Below are positions 13,651 to 28,530 of a stretch of DNA of 64,000 bases, piece after piece (within the stretch, counting starts at the first letter, position 1; the number at the start of each line of letters is the position of its first letter). Position numbers and translations under genes: made by a program. The notes under the pieces are model-generated. The model was not told the origin of the DNA and did no database searches. It saw nothing but the letters and a program-made list of their open reading frames with translations. The stretch comes from Perca fluviatilis (taxonomy: Eukaryota; Chordata; Actinopteri; Perciformes; Percidae). The stretch spans positions 7,412,550 through 7,476,549 of the forward strand of contig NC_053119.1 in assembly GCF_010015445.1 (NCBI RefSeq), in the 5' to 3' direction.

Positions 13651-15921
13651 TATGCTATAGGTAGAGTCTTAAACATAGACAGGAAAAGAGTCCTGTTGTA
13701 GGTAGACGTCAGGGTCTCTCAGCTTGCAGCTGTTATTGAACAGGTTAATATGTATAGGCTTATCCCTGCTGAAGTACCCTTGGCCAAATGAACTGAACCA
13801 CCCACCCATTCTCAGTGCAGTCTAACACCTCAGCTGAATGTATTGGATGTGTTTTGAAGGGGGTTTTGCCAAGAAGCAGATTTGTGTGTGAGTGAGGTGG
13901 CGACAGAAAGATGGCGACTGAGTCTTTAACATGTGTGAAATGATGGGAGGAGGTGTGTGAGAGGCTGTGAGTGAAGAGACGCTCTCATCTAAATGTCAAA
14001 GAACGGCTCTGAGTCATTACAAAATGGAGGCCAAGATGTCAATGGTGTGGGATTCTGGGCTGAAGCAGAGTGATCACAGGATGTTAGAAAGACGGCACCA
14101 ATTAAGTTTTTTCTGTCGGTTGGTTGGTCGGTCCACCGCTTTGGTTCAGACTAAAATGTCTCAGAAGCTATTCGATGGATTGTCATGACATTTTGTACGG
14201 ACATGTATGTTCCCCAGAGGATGAATCCTACTGACTTTGGTGATCCCCTGACTTTTCCTGTAGCACCTTCATCATGTCAAACTAGTTATTTGACTTGTCC
14301 AATACTTAAAATTGACACCAGTCTCAGCTCTGCTTTGTGTCTACTGTACTGCTGATTAGCAAACTTTTGCTTGCCAACCTGCTGCACTAAGACTGACATT
14401 GATAAGTAGGCCTATACCTTCTTAGCACAAACGGCTGCATCAATATCAGCATGTTTGCATCGTCAAGTACAACCTCACAGAGCCGCCACACCCACTGTAG
14501 ACTGGAAGTCTTGTTGAATGACAAATGCAGATATTGAACAATCCTTCACATCTTTATAGCATTCGATCCAATGCCAAAATGAACCAAATTAGGTATATTA
14601 CCCCAAATATGTAATCTCTTAAAATGCCAATATTTGTCATAGAGCCTCCCCCAAATTTCTTATTGGTTAAAGCATATCCAAAATGTATTGTTACAATCCC
14701 CAAATCTGGTGTATGACCCCCAAAATGTATTTGTGATGATACCAAAATTGGTATGCAAAACAGGCGCAAATTCGCAATAGCTGCTACGACATATGACAGA
14801 GTGAGCTATAGAGCTGCTAAAAAAAGCTAAAAAAGTTGTCATATAGGGCCCCTAAAATGTAGTGTAGCTCCTTGGTTAAAATCCATATATTTGTTATAGC
14901 AACCCCCAAATCCCACCCACTAGCCTCCCATTTGGTACAGTGCTCCAAAAATCCAACAGTCTGTAACACTGCCCCCTTTTTATTTGGTCCACAAATACCA
15001 AATGAATAGAGCAAAGCATGTAAGCTGATAAAAAAACTGGTTGTGTGAATTACTGAAACTGTGCAAATGGGGAATTGAGCACAGTTATAAAAAGAAGAGC
15101 CGCCAGTCAAAGGGAAACCAACAAATAAATGTTGGAAGTTTATAGCATATTCACCATTGTTTTTAAGCATCAAAGCGTGATGTTCCTGAGTGCTGGAGGT
15201 TTTAGTTGAGTCAGTGTGGGAATAAGGGCCTCTACCTCCTATTCCATTTCAGCCATTAATCGATTACACCTCCCTCCAGCACGACTTACTCTCTCCCTAT
15301 TGGCTTCACAGTAATGCATTGCAGCGAAAGCAATTAAATTTACAAGCATTCAGCAGCTACTACAGCGCTCCCTATGCGTTTTTTTTTTTTGGCTCTCCTA
15401 TTCGCCATTCCCTCTCCAAGGCAACGGCAGTAACAAACACCCTCCCCTCCGTCTCCACTTTAATGTTCTTCACGGTGTGAACTTCATGCTATTCTTTTGA
15501 GGCGGGGGGCAGGAGTGTGCGCGGCCCTGGGGGCTGGACGTGGTGTCGGATGTGGGCGAAGAAAGCGCTGTCGAGGGGGTCGTGAGTTCTGCTTCAACAC
15601 AGCTCCTGCTTTGTCTAGGCGTCGAGTTCTTGAGACACACTGGCTGCTCTGTTCTCGCCCTCGACAACGATTTCTGGTCAGATCAGCAGAAAACAAGGTC
15701 TGTGTGTGGAAAATAATGGACTTTTACATGTTGGTTGCTTTTCATCCCGAGGCATTTTGTATCTGACATTAGAGACGGGGGACATCGGGTCACACCTGTT
15801 GGACGATACAGACCAGGGTTTTGTTTCTGAAAAGTACCCAGAACAAATTATATATACAAAAAAAGTAAATACATTAACACATTGCAGATGTTGTCGCCAT
15901 GCCTAAGTGAGAATCAAACTC
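13651..15921. other. Intron, mainly unique, with diffuse repeats
   Basis: 14100-14290 resembles a dispersed fish repeat (GATGGATTGTCATGACATTT, then CCCAGAGGATGAATCCTACT), unclassified. 14560-15010 repeats a loose CCCCAAAT/TTTGGT theme many times. 15235-15370 is unique with TAATCGATTA and CAATTAAATTTACAA, a weak candidate for a conserved non-coding element. Confidence 0.4.
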
Positions 15922-15925
15922 TTAA

Positions 15926-16222
15926 AGGTCCTATGACATGCTGCTCTTTGGAAGCTTTTATATAGGCCTCAGTGGTCCCCTAATACTGTATCTGAAGTCT
16001 CTTTTATATAGACCTTAGTGGTCCCCTAATACTGTATCTGAAGTCTCTTTTATATAGACCTTAGTGGTCCCCTAATACTGTATCTGAAGTCTCTTTTATA
16101 TAGACCTTAGTGGTCCCCTAATACTGTATCTGAAGTCTCTTTCCCGAAATTCAGCCTTTGTGCAGAATTCCAGCCACTAGAGCCAGTCCCACAATGAGCT
16201 TTCCTTAGGATGTGCCATTTTG
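15926..16222 (-). mobile_element. TTAA element, family C, truncated, with 46-bp array
   Basis: Begins AGGTCCTATGACATG after TTAA (15922-15925) and runs in reverse orientation to the copy at 61 kb. It carries tandem 46-bp units and ends inside the element near GGATGTGCCATTT. Confidence 0.85.
15955..16146 (-). repeat. 46-bp tandem repeat, four units
   Basis: ACTGTATCTGAAGTCTC recurs at 15985, 16031, 16077 and 16123, exactly 46 bp apart. Units are nearly identical. Each linker contains TTTTATATA, a TATA-box-like sequence on the minus strand. Confidence 0.97.
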
Positions 16223-17629
16223 AACGGTCGACTCGGTACAGGTGTTATTAACCCCTAGGTTCATTTTGCGCCGGATTTGTCCTTTTAACAGTACAGCTGA
16301 AAAGCAGGCTGGTCAGCACACACAAGACAGCTATATGAGGATAACCGGGAGGAGAGAGTACAAGCCCATACAGAGCCTGTACGAGCAAGCTGTCAGAAAA
16401 CAAGCGGGAAAAACACTGCAGACTCTTAGCACAACAGAGCAAAAGTGCAATAAATCCACCAGCACTTTTTGCACTTTAATTATTACAGTCACTTAAGATA
16501 AGATGTCGTATTGTCTGTACAGTCATATGTGTCCTTCCTTTATGTCCTATGATGCTTCCTTTAATCTGTTCTAATATGTTTGTTTTAATGTTGATTTCAT
16601 GTCGATTTTAGACTGTTTTTTTTTTTGGTTACACATTTGTGTTGTGAAGCAACAGATTGTAGCACTATGCCCAAGACAAATTTCACCTTGGGGACAATTT
16701 AGTGAATTCTATTCTATCCATTTTATTTCTATGACTCCACTCTTCTGTGCATTGGTTCTCATCCTGGTGCAATTGAGGTCTGACTCTATACTGTGTGCAG
16801 ACTATTATTCCATCCAGCTCATTTCACTAATTAGTTTGTCCTCCCTGGATGAAGACTTGCTAATCAGTGGAAGCAGCCACTGTGGTGGTTTGTTTGAGTA
16901 AAAACCTGCAGACTCCTGGGCCTTAATGGCAACAGGGACAGAAAATAACCGTTTTAGAGAGTGCCAAGTCTTCTCTGTACGACAGGCACAGATTAGAGGG
17001 CGTACCTGCTGCTTCGGCTGCTGGTGTGCCAGTGACCCTCTAGTTTCACACCAGAACAGTCTCTCGCCTTGCTAACCGGCTGCGTGGCAGGACGGGACTG
17101 TGCCAAAGCTGGTTTGGATGCTCAGGTCCTGGCAGAGGAGAAAACCCCAGCCTGCAGAAAGGATGATTCTAATGCACCATTATGGGTGGACTACTTCTGC
17201 CCATAAACACTTTTGGTTTAAACTGGAAAATGAAACTCATAATATCCTGTCAGATTCAAACAATTTCATCCCGAAATGAGATAAACACTACCAGAAAAAT
17301 GTATAAATATACTTTAAGATACTTGTTGGCAGGAAAAAGGGCAGAAAGTGCACATTAGGGCTTGCTGTTAAGAATCTGAAGTCACCTCGGGAGCTTTGTT
17401 TACATTTTTGGGGACGTAATTGTCTTATTTTTATTTTTTTTTGATAATTCTGTTGGAATTAAAGCCCTCCTTTTGAATGGAGTAGTTGGCATCAGTAAGT
17501 AAGTAGTATACAGGAGATGACTGAAAATATCACTGGGAATTAGAGAAGTAAAGGCACCAAATAAGCGCTGAAATGATAAAGTTTTCATCTCAATGTTTGC
17601 TGTTTTTCTATTTTATATGATTGTAAATT
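16223..17629. other. Intron, no feature seen
   Basis: Unique-looking sequence with only short open frames. Confidence 0.4.
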
Positions 17630-17641
17630 GAATATCTTTTG

Positions 17642-17826
17642 ATTTTTAAAGATAATATTTTTGGGGGCTTTTTCTCTTTTGTTGTGAGTGACAGTAGATA
17701 GACAGGAAAGGTGGGAGAGAGATGGGGGATGACCCGCAGCAAAGGTCGGACTAGAACCTGGGCCGCTGCAAAGGCCTCAGACTACATGGGGCGCACGCTC
17801 TTACTGGGCGAGCTAGAGGTCTCCCC
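17642..17826 (-). mobile_element. tRNA-derived SINE with target duplication
   Basis: Minus orientation. The 12-bp duplication GAATATCTTTTG lies at 17630-17641 and 17827-17838. The head has a TAGCTCGCCCAG A-box-like sequence and a GGTTCTAGTCC B-box-like sequence. The A-rich tail faces the lower coordinate. Confidence 0.88.
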
Positions 17827-17838
17827 GAATATCTTTTG

Positions 17839-19297
17839 GATTCTGACTGTTAGTCAGAAAGAAATAAAAGTTTACTGACGTCACTTTTGGCTGTGGGTAA
17901 TTTTAAATGGCATTTCTCAGTTTTTTTTGACATCCTGAAGACTAATCTCCTAATTGAAAACAATCGACCGATCAGTCGATATCAAAGAAAGTAAACCTTT
18001 CTTGCAGCCATACACCAAATGCCCTGTGTAACAATGTCCATTCAAAGCAATTCCAATATCAAACACAAACCCAGATTTAATAAAATAGTTTTCCAAGTTT
18101 ATTGTTTTCCATGAAGCTGAATACTGGAGAAGACGTTAAAAACAGTTTATGGTCAAAGCCAACGCCTTTTACTGCTCCGTTTACACCACAAGCCTTCATC
18201 ATCGGGGTTGGTTTTATTCTGCCCTTTCCAGGCTGTTTTAATTTGGCTCTGAGAGATGTTGTTTTTAACGGTGCCAGGAGGCACCGCGTCATTACAGCTT
18301 GGTCTCTTTATGGGAAGCCCTGGAATGTACATTAGAGGTTTTTTAGGAAGGGAGGAGGCATCAGAAAAGGGTTTTGGGGGTGTTTGGAGCTTAAGTTTGG
18401 CTGATGTTGAGTCACCAGGGGTTGTTTTCTGTCTGTGTATTTCAATATTTCTATCTTTCTGAGGACCAATTTTGGGCTTAACCTGCAGTGTGGAGATTTT
18501 TGTTTTGCAAAGTGATGCTTGTGTGAATTTAGTAATTGAAACAGTCAAGTCAGTCTTAAAAGTATTTAATAACTATTAAATTTAATATTCTAAAAAATAA
18601 GGCCTTAAAAGTATTGAATTTTGTTTACAAAGTAATACATTTCGTTTACACAGGTCTTTTTTGTGTTGTGTTTGTAGGATTAAATAATGACCGTAATGTT
18701 ATAACTAAATATTTTGTGTGTGTAACCTTTTTTATTTACTTTAGTTTGGTGTGACTGGGATGTTATACAATCGTACAGGTACTGTTTACGCGCCTGCGCG
18801 ACCCGAGCTGCAATGTAACCTAATGGGGCAATTGTGCACCCTCTATTTTTGTCTTCTAAAATTATAATTTTTTTGCTACTGACAGGCTCAGATTGTTATT
18901 AAAGGTGTCTGACAACATTATGTTTTGTCCGAAGACAGAGGTGTGGAGAGTGGAACGCGAGTCGTGAAAAAGGCGTTTCGGGAGTCTGTTGTTTCGGAGT
19001 AGGCTACAGAAATGATAGGCTCCGGTTATCTAAAAGCTTGGCAGTGCCATGGCTAAATATTTAAATGATTTTGACTACGTGGATGAGGTCGTTATAATTC
19101 CATGACCACCTGTATTGACTGTCGGTGGCAAATACAGTCGCTTTTAGTGGACAAAAATCGAGGGTGCACAATTGCCCCATTCGTCACTGCGTTCTCGCTC
19201 AGTACTGGAGCAGTTTCAAAGATTTTAGGTCACATCGGTCTATTAGACACAAATGCATTGAGGAAAATGGGATCCAGGTTGAGGAAAAAAAAAAATC
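17839..19297. other. Intron with one unexplained open frame
   Basis: A 131-codon minus-strand frame at 18153-18548 is not in any repeat I recognise. The rest shows no feature. Confidence 0.35.
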
Positions 19298-19305
19298 TAA
19301 ATTAC

Positions 19306-19691
19306 TAGGGGTGGGAATCACCAGAGGCCTCACGATACGATATCATCCCGATACTTATGTCACGATACAATATTATTGCGATTTAAAACATATTGCAATA
19401 TTCTGCGATATATTGCAATGTATTACATTTTTTCCAACTTCAGATTTTACCCAATTTCAAATGATGTCCCGAAAAGGACAATTTTGTCAACATATGTTTT
19501 ATCTAAAAAGATAAATTTCTCTGTTTGGTCATCTCAGTTAAATTTTATTGCTGCAAAATGTGATTGTCAAGCAGACATACTGACCAACACATATGTCAAA
19601 AGATCGATACTTGGCATCTGTGTATCGATACAGTATTGCCACGAAAAATATCGCGATACTATGCTGTATAGATTTTTTTCCCCCATCCCTA
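19306..19691. mobile_element. hAT-type miniature element, 386 bp
   Basis: The ends are TAGGGGTGGGAATC and TTCCCCCATCCCTA-like. The TSD is TAAATTAC (19298-19305) and AAAATTAC (19692-19699), one mismatch. The interior is full of ATATTGC/GCGATA words. Open frames here are incidental. Confidence 0.83.
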
Positions 19692-19764
19692 AAAATTACC
19701 TTTTTGAGCTCTTAACCGTGGAGTTTGCCCGAGGTTGTAATCCCTGGCTCTGACACGAATCGGC

Positions 19765-20250
19765 CAATTCAATTCAATTTTATTTATAGTATCAAATCCT
19801 AACAGGAGTTATCTCGAGACACTTTACAGATAGAGTAGGTCTAGACCACACTCTATAAATTCCAAAACCCCAACAATTACAGTAATTCCCTCAAGAGCAA
19901 GCATTAGCAGTGGCTGTTGCGACAGTGGCGAGGAAAAACTCCCTTTTAGGAAGAAACCTCTGCAGACCCAGACTCTTGGTAGATGGTGTCTGACGGGCCG
20001 GTTGGGGGTGTGATGAACGGTGGCAATAATGGTCACATTTAAAGATAATGGAACAGTGACTTCGAAGGTCATCGTGGAAGTTCATGTCATAGCAGGGCAC
20101 ATCGTGTCATAGAGTAGTGCAGTCTCCTATACCGGATCCTGACTACTCTGTGCGTATGAACATCGCAGCAGGGCGTTGCGGATTGTAATGTGGCGCTGCA
20201 GAGCACGGGTGGATGCGGCGGACGCAGCAGGATGCGGCCGGATTGCAGAG
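19765..20250 (-). mobile_element. Retroposon tail, unclassified
   Basis: Starts AATTCAATTTTATTTATA and includes GACACTTTACAGATAGAGTA, GAGCAAGCATTAG and GAGGAAAAACTCCCTTTTAG, a dispersed fish repeat I know as a LINE-type 3' region lying in reverse. Family not named; the right limit is uncertain. Confidence 0.5.
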
Positions 20251-20267
20251 AATCACAGAGCAAAGAG

Positions 20268-21384
<1,117 letters not shown>

Positions 21385-21388
21385 TTGA

Positions 21389-22102
21389 AGTGCTTAATTT
21401 ATGCTCATTTCAGTAGGGCTGGGTAATAATATATAGATAGATATATCGATATCGTGATGAGACTAGATATCGTCTTAGATTTTGGAAATCGTAATATCGT
21501 GATCACATGAGTGTTGTCTTTTCCTGGTTTTAAAGGCTGCATTACAGTAAAGTGATGTACTTTTCTGAACTTACCAGACTGTTCTAGCTGTTCTATTATT
21601 TGCCTATTATGTCCACATTACTGATGATTATTTATCTAAAATCTAAGTGTGAAGATTATTTTGTTAAAGCACCAATTATCAACCCTAGAATATCGCCGCA
21701 ATATCGACATCGAGGTATTTGGTCAAGAATATCGTGATATCTGATTTTCTCCCTATCGCCCAGCCCTAAATTTCAGGTTCATAATTGTATTTAGAGGTTG
21801 TACCAGAATAGGTTTACATGGTTTCATTTTCAAAAAACACCATATTTTTGTTGTACTGCACATTGCTGCAGCTCCTCTTTTCACCCTGTGTTCAGGTCTC
21901 TGTTTTAGCTACAGAGTGAGGCATCTTGACCAGCTCACCCGGAGACTGAAGGCAGGACACATTCAGAAACCGTATCTCACTCAAAACAGCATGGATGGAT
22001 TTTTTTTCAAAGTTTGTATGTGTGTGGAAGCACCAGAGACACAAAATAACACCCCAAATACCAGAAAGTGATTTTCTTTTCTTTTTTCATAATTTGGGCA
22101 CT
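21389..22102. mobile_element. TTAA element, family A, carrying a hAT insertion
   Basis: Left end AAGTGCTTAATTTATGCTC after TTGA (decayed TTAA, 21385-21388), right end CATAATTTGGGCACT before TTAA (22103-22106). A 355-bp hAT element sits inside it. Confidence 0.82.
21414..21768. mobile_element. hAT-type miniature element nested in family A
   Basis: The ends are TAGGGCTGGGTAATAAT and TATCGCCCAGCCCTA. The TSD is CATTTCAG (21406-21413) and AATTTCAG (21769-21776). Same family as 5636-5978, in the opposite internal orientation: both contain the CCTGGTTTTAAAGGCTGCAT segment or its complement. Confidence 0.88.
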
Positions 22103-22106
22103 TTAA

Positions 22107-23450
<1,344 letters not shown>

Positions 23451-23765
23451 GTAATAAACACACTTAAGGCCCTATCAGATGTTTGGGGGGGGCTTTTTGT
23501 GCCTGTGCCCGCAGGGACTATGAGGTTTAATCAAGCAGCAGGCCTGTGTTGGTTTACTGTGGCATTAAGGATAAAAATAGGCTGCAAGGAGCTGACTCTA
23601 CTGGGCAGCATAGCCCCTCCACACAGCTGCAAGTCATGCTCTGTGTGTGTGCATTATCTGAAATGTATTGTTTGTGTGCTCACTGTGAAAGCGTTTGCCT
23701 CCGTACGTTTTGTTTGAAGTTTTATTTCCTGCATATGTTTTCAAAAACAACATTTGCATATAGCT

Positions 23766-23768
<3 letters not shown>

Positions 23769-23820
<52 letters not shown>

Positions 23821-23825
23821 GTGTG

Positions 23826-23917
<92 letters not shown>

Positions 23918-23918
23918 C
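23769..23918. repeat. (GT)n microsatellite, sense strand
   Basis: Two blocks divided by TTGTGTGTTG near 23820, about 75 units in total. Confidence 0.97.
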
Positions 23919-24145
23919 TGAACGGCAGATATGCACGAAGAGATTTATTGGCTTTATTTGACCTTTTTTTTTTTTTTTATAACTGGAGGTCAGAATTTGT
24001 GTTTTTGTTGGAGTTGCGCTTTTATCCAATAACATTTTTTTAATGAAGCGGTTTGAATTTTACTGCTGTATTTTATTTACGGTCACTGTCGTCTTTAATA
24101 AGTAAATCTGAGTTCATACCAAACTGCTCAATGCATTGGCATTAA

Positions 24146-24420
24146 AGGATTAGTTCACCTATTTGAGAAATAGATGTATTGCTTTTCTTTCTGACAGTGA
24201 GATGAGAAGATCAATATCAATGTCCCTGTGTTAAGTACAGAGCTGTTGTCGGGTAATGTTTAGCATAGCATAAAGCCTGCAAGCAGGGGTAAACGGCTAG
24301 CCAGTCTTTGTGCTAAGCTAATAAGCTCCATACTTGAGGACAAGGTTGGTATCAGTCTTCTCATCTCCCTTTTGGAAAGACCGATCATAAGCATAATTCC
24401 CAAGATGTTGAATGGTTACT
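24146..24420. mobile_element. TTAA element, family F, 275 bp
   Basis: The ends are AGGATTAGTTCACC and ATGTTGAATGGTTACT, diverged inverted repeats, each beside TTAA (24142-24145, 24421-24424). A relative with clearer ends is at 59335-59664. Confidence 0.7.
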
Positions 24421-24735
24421 TTAAATGTCCTGGAAACATTGAAATCTCACTTTTTACTCTGTGGGACCTTTTAAACATTACACTTTAGCTGAGTATCTAG
24501 TAATTAGTCTGTGTTTTTGCCGAAATCTGACTTCACGTCAGGGTGGAAAAGCCTTTTAAACAGCATTCACACCATCATCTTACGCTCTCTTAAAAAAAAC
24601 AAACAGACAAATTAAAACCTAAGGCTGGAGCTATTGAAAGACCAAGACCATTCAAAAGATTGAAATTCCTCTTAAACTGTGGTGAAGGAGGAACCTCCGT
24701 CTCTAAGTCGGTGGGTGATTGGCTGCTGTCCAGCG

Positions 24736-25460
24736 TAGGGTTTCACGGTATCGACAAAATGTGATATTGAGATTATAAATTATGAATATTGCGATATAGA
24801 TATTAATTTTGATATGTTTAAACGTATGTAAATTTACAAACGTTATGGGAAAACGCATCAAAATAGATTCACAACAATACAGTGCACACTGAGACTTATG
24901 GACGGCTCCGTGGTGCGGCTGGACCACAGGTCGGTTGTGGATGAAAAATATTCAATCTGTCTGACTCCAAACTCTGCCTGCAGAGCCTTCCTGCACCGTT
25001 TCTAAAGTTGCGGGATGGGGTTACTTTTGGCCACTAAAGTTTCCTCTTCAATCTCTATTTTGTCATGTGTTTCTTTCTTTTGCTCCACTGACTCCCTTCG
25101 CTCTCTCTTTAGGTCCTTTTCTTTCGCTTCTCTGATTTGTTCCATTTTTTTTTTGTGTGTCTATCCATTTCTTCACTTACACTGTCACTCTGTCGAAATA
25201 CGCACTCCCGTCCCGTGGTACGCTCCATAGGGTTTGTCACGTAGTGGACCCGTGCGCTGACATGCACTAACTGGCCTATGAAACGTGATCATTGTAGCGT
25301 TCAAGCGGGCTCTAAATGAAACACAACTAAGCCACACAGTCAACGGACGGGACACATCGCTCCACAAAATATTGCATACTTATTGCACACTTTCGATATA
25401 TAATATTGTGCAACGTCATATCGCGATAACAATATCGAGTCGATATATAATGCACCTCTA
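24736..25460. mobile_element. hAT-type element, 725 bp
   Basis: The ends are TAGGGTTTCACGG and ATGCACCTCTA. The TSD is GTCCAGCG (24728-24735) and ATCCAGCT (25461-25468), six of eight matching. Subterminal GATATTG/CAATATC words. No transposase frame recognised. Confidence 0.65.
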
Positions 25461-25468
25461 ATCCAGCT

Positions 25469-26724
25469 TCTCATAGAATTGATTGTGGCTGTTATATATT
25501 GTGTGTTTCATTGTTGATTTAGAATAGGAGCGTTAGGAAGTTCTGGGAATCGTGATTTTCATCGGTTACCGTGTGTAGAGAGTGAGAGACACTTCACATG
25601 ACAGTTGAAGCGAGTCTCTGTGCTGGTTCACATGAGGATTATTTATCATTAGATCTAAAGCTACTCTTTCACACAGCAGATAACTCAGCCGCAAGCTGTG
25701 TTGTGTGTGTGTGTGTGTGTATTTTCTGTCCCCTGTGCGATGTTGTTGCGTTTTCCTGTGCGTGCGTGGGTGCGTGTGCACCGGCGGGCGGGCATGGGGG
25801 CGTACAGTATCTAGGGCTTCATCAAACTTTCATTGAGTTTATCAGCTGATCTCATTATACACGAGTGAAGAAAGCTGTCACCGCGTGGGATTCTGGGAAA
25901 CGATATCACCGCGTTGGGCTTTCCCTCAGCCTCTAGTCTGCATAGTAACACATCAGCAGTGTATGAGTGTGTGTGTGTGTTTGCACTTCTGTCTTTGGCA
26001 AACGTTCTCACAAAAGGAAAAGCCCTTAAACCTCACAGACGGACACTTTGCAGCCAAACATAGTTCAGACCCACAGAAGATATTCCATTCAAGTGGAGAT
26101 CCCAAAGTTTCCAAGGATGCCAGGCATGTCGGGCTGAATTTGGGGGGAAATTAGTCTAAAAGAAGAAAAATAAATCGCTTCGGAGAACTCCACACATAAC
26201 GGTCATTTGGTTCTCATTTAAAACAGTTGCTCATTGATAGTCAAATCTGTCAGCACTTAAAAAAATAAAACTTTCTTTCTATTGCTGCCATCTTGTCAGT
26301 CTTTTTGTTAAATCGTCTCCTCTTTTTCCAGTTACTGTACTTGCATGTGCTGCCCATTGTGGTTGCGTTTCCTTTCCTGTCTCTGTTCTCATATGTGTAA
26401 TTTATCGGTTTTAATGTGCTGTATTGTAATGTTCTGCCCGCATGCTTCTATTATTATTTGCTTAATATTCTGTTCCTTGCTTCATGTGTTTTATGCTTTC
26501 TAACGTCATTATTTGTCTGATGTAACGTCAGTTTTAGAAATGGTTTACCTCGAGTTGGTGCTTTCTCCCCATTTCAGTATTTGTCTTTTATCTTTACCTT
26601 TCCTTTGTTTTGTTCTTTTACTTTTAGGGAGTCTAGTATAGCATCTAGCTATGATCTAGAGATGAAAACTAGCCTTTTGGCTAATTCTGGCATATTTTTA
26701 TTGTGATTTTTATTAATATGCACA
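25469..26724. other. Intron, one shared short segment
   Basis: Mostly unique. 26092-26142 shares about 45 bp with 57582-57640. A short (GT)n lies near 25700. Confidence 0.4.
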
Positions 26725-26901
26725 GTTTTATTTTATTTTTTTGGGGCTTTTCCACCTTTAATTTTTGACAAGACAGTTAGGTGAGAATGGGAAGACATGC
26801 AGGAAATTGTCACAGGTCGGATTCGAACCCTGGACCTCTGCGTCGCGGCAAAAAGCTCTCAGTATATGTGCGACCTGCTCTACCACTGTTCAACCCGGCC
26901 A
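26725..26901 (-). mobile_element. tRNA-derived SINE, minus orientation
   Basis: Same family as 5020-5221: GGGCTTTTCCACC, GACATGCAGGAAATTGTCAC, then GATTCGAACCCTGG (B box complement) and a head ending CAACCCGGCCA. The A-box region is decayed. Confidence 0.83.
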
Positions 26902-27355
26902 CGCCTGTCGAATAAATATTTGTATTTTATGGAATGGTGTAGGAATAAGAAAAAGATGGAGCCATGAGTTAAAATATTTCACTCAGTGTACACTTCTTAA
27001 AGCTCCAAAAACGGGCTGGAACAAGTTGATGAGAGCAGCAACTAATGATTCTTCTCCTTATCGTCGATGATTCGCGCGATTGATCAAGTGGTCATGGTTT
27101 TGTCTGTAAAATGACAGAACATTATGAAAGGTTATTCGCTTTACAATGAAAGAAAAGAAAAAAAATCCTCATCTGACCAGCTAAAACCAAAACGTGTTTA
27201 GCATTTTTGCGTGAGAAATAACTTTGATACCTTTTCGGTCTATTAGCTAATCGACTCATCATTTCAGCTTTATCTTCCAAGTTAAGGAGATGAGGCGGCT
27301 TCTCACTTTGAAAAGGAAACCATTTTAAGGGTTCTTTTGAAGTGACCCCCTTTTC
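26902..27355. other. Intron, no feature seen
   Basis: Unique sequence, short frames only. Confidence 0.35.
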
Positions 27356-27363
27356 AACAAAAC

Positions 27364-27714
27364 TAGGGGCGTTGAAATTAATCATTGCATCGATGCGGAC
27401 CTGGACGATTCTGCATCGATACAGTGACAGACCATAATCGATTATTGCCTACTGATGGTACTTGTTGATTTTTCCGGTCACTGCTTTTTTTTTGCCTTTT
27501 TGTCTGCGGTGTTCAGACTTTTTTTTTTTTTTTTAAGAGCAGATACAATAAAAAGGGGAGTTCCTTTTAAATCTGATGGCTTGAATTTGTTGATAAACCA
27601 TGTGTAGCAATATAGAATATTTAGGAGGTGATGCATCGTGATATTGATTTGAATTGTTGACCGGATGATCATCATCTAATTGAATCGTGAGACCCGTCCA
27701 GATTCACAACTCTA
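27364..27714. mobile_element. hAT-type miniature element, 351 bp
   Basis: The ends are TAGGGGCGTTGAAATTAATC and GATTCACAACTCTA. The TSD is AACAAAAC (27356-27363) and AACAAAAT (27715-27722). Contains ATCGATG/GCATCGA words near the left end. Confidence 0.83.
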
Positions 27715-27722
27715 AACAAAAT

Positions 27723-28207
27723 CATGTTCTCTAACTGTTAAATATGACAAATGAAGCAGCAACCCTCTGATAAAATGATTCTCTGTGAATTGAACAGTGA
27801 TGGCCATCTTTAATTCTGCTTCTCATAACTGCCTCTCATTAAAGTGTCAAAGTCCCAGTTCTGTCCTTGCCCTTTGTTGGCTTCTAAAGCCGAAGTACAG
27901 CTGCAGACACCAGGAGCTAACCATTGCTGTCCTGTTGGTTATATAAGAATGGCCTGGCTCCTTCCTGATGTCACACTGATGTAAGCCCTGCGCTTCTGTG
28001 CTGACAGCATCGACGCCCTGGGGGCAACACAATGAACAAACACCCCCCCCCCAGAGTCAGAGGGAGATAAATGAGTGATGGGTTTTGGAATCACTTCCAC
28101 AAGTCGGGCCGATGAAGTTGAATAGTTTGCAGACATGATGCCACAAGCATACACAGAGGTTTTAGCTTGTACAGTACAACCATCAGTCTGAAGCAATCCT
28201 TTTTTAA
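27723..28207. other. Intron, no feature seen
   Basis: Unique sequence with one C run near 28043. Confidence 0.35.
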
Positions 28208-28238
<31 letters not shown>

Positions 28239-28530
28239 AATATACTTTATTAATCCCGCAAGGGAAATTGCACTGTTTTCACGCTGTTATTATGAGTTAC
28301 ATACACACATGCTCAGTACCTTTTACATGCACTAAAGAAGAGATGTCAGAGTAAGGGGGGCTGCTCATGGAAAGGCACCCTGAGCAGTTGGGGGTTCGGT
28401 GCGTTGCTCAAGAGGTGAACTGGCACCTCTCCAGCTACCAGTCCACCACCATACTTTGGTCCGTATGGGGACTTGAACCAGCAACCCTCCGGTTCCCAAC
28501 CCAACCTCCCTACTGCTTCGCTTCTAGGAT
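28208..28530 (-). mobile_element. tRNA-derived retroposon with (AAG)n tail side
   Basis: An (AAG)n tract (28209-28240) is followed by TTTATTAATCCCGCAAGGG, a common end of a fish retroposon. Near the other end the minus strand has GGTTCAAGTCCCC, a B box. A second partial copy is at 39345-39530. Confidence 0.6.

Noticed and set aside
15955..16146. Regular repeats resembling a CRISPR array
   Set aside because: The 46-bp units are directly adjacent with no variable spacers, in a vertebrate genome and inside a transposon.
19125..19514. 129-codon frame
   Set aside because: It runs into a hAT miniature element and ends inside it; the codons are AT-rich repeat sequence.
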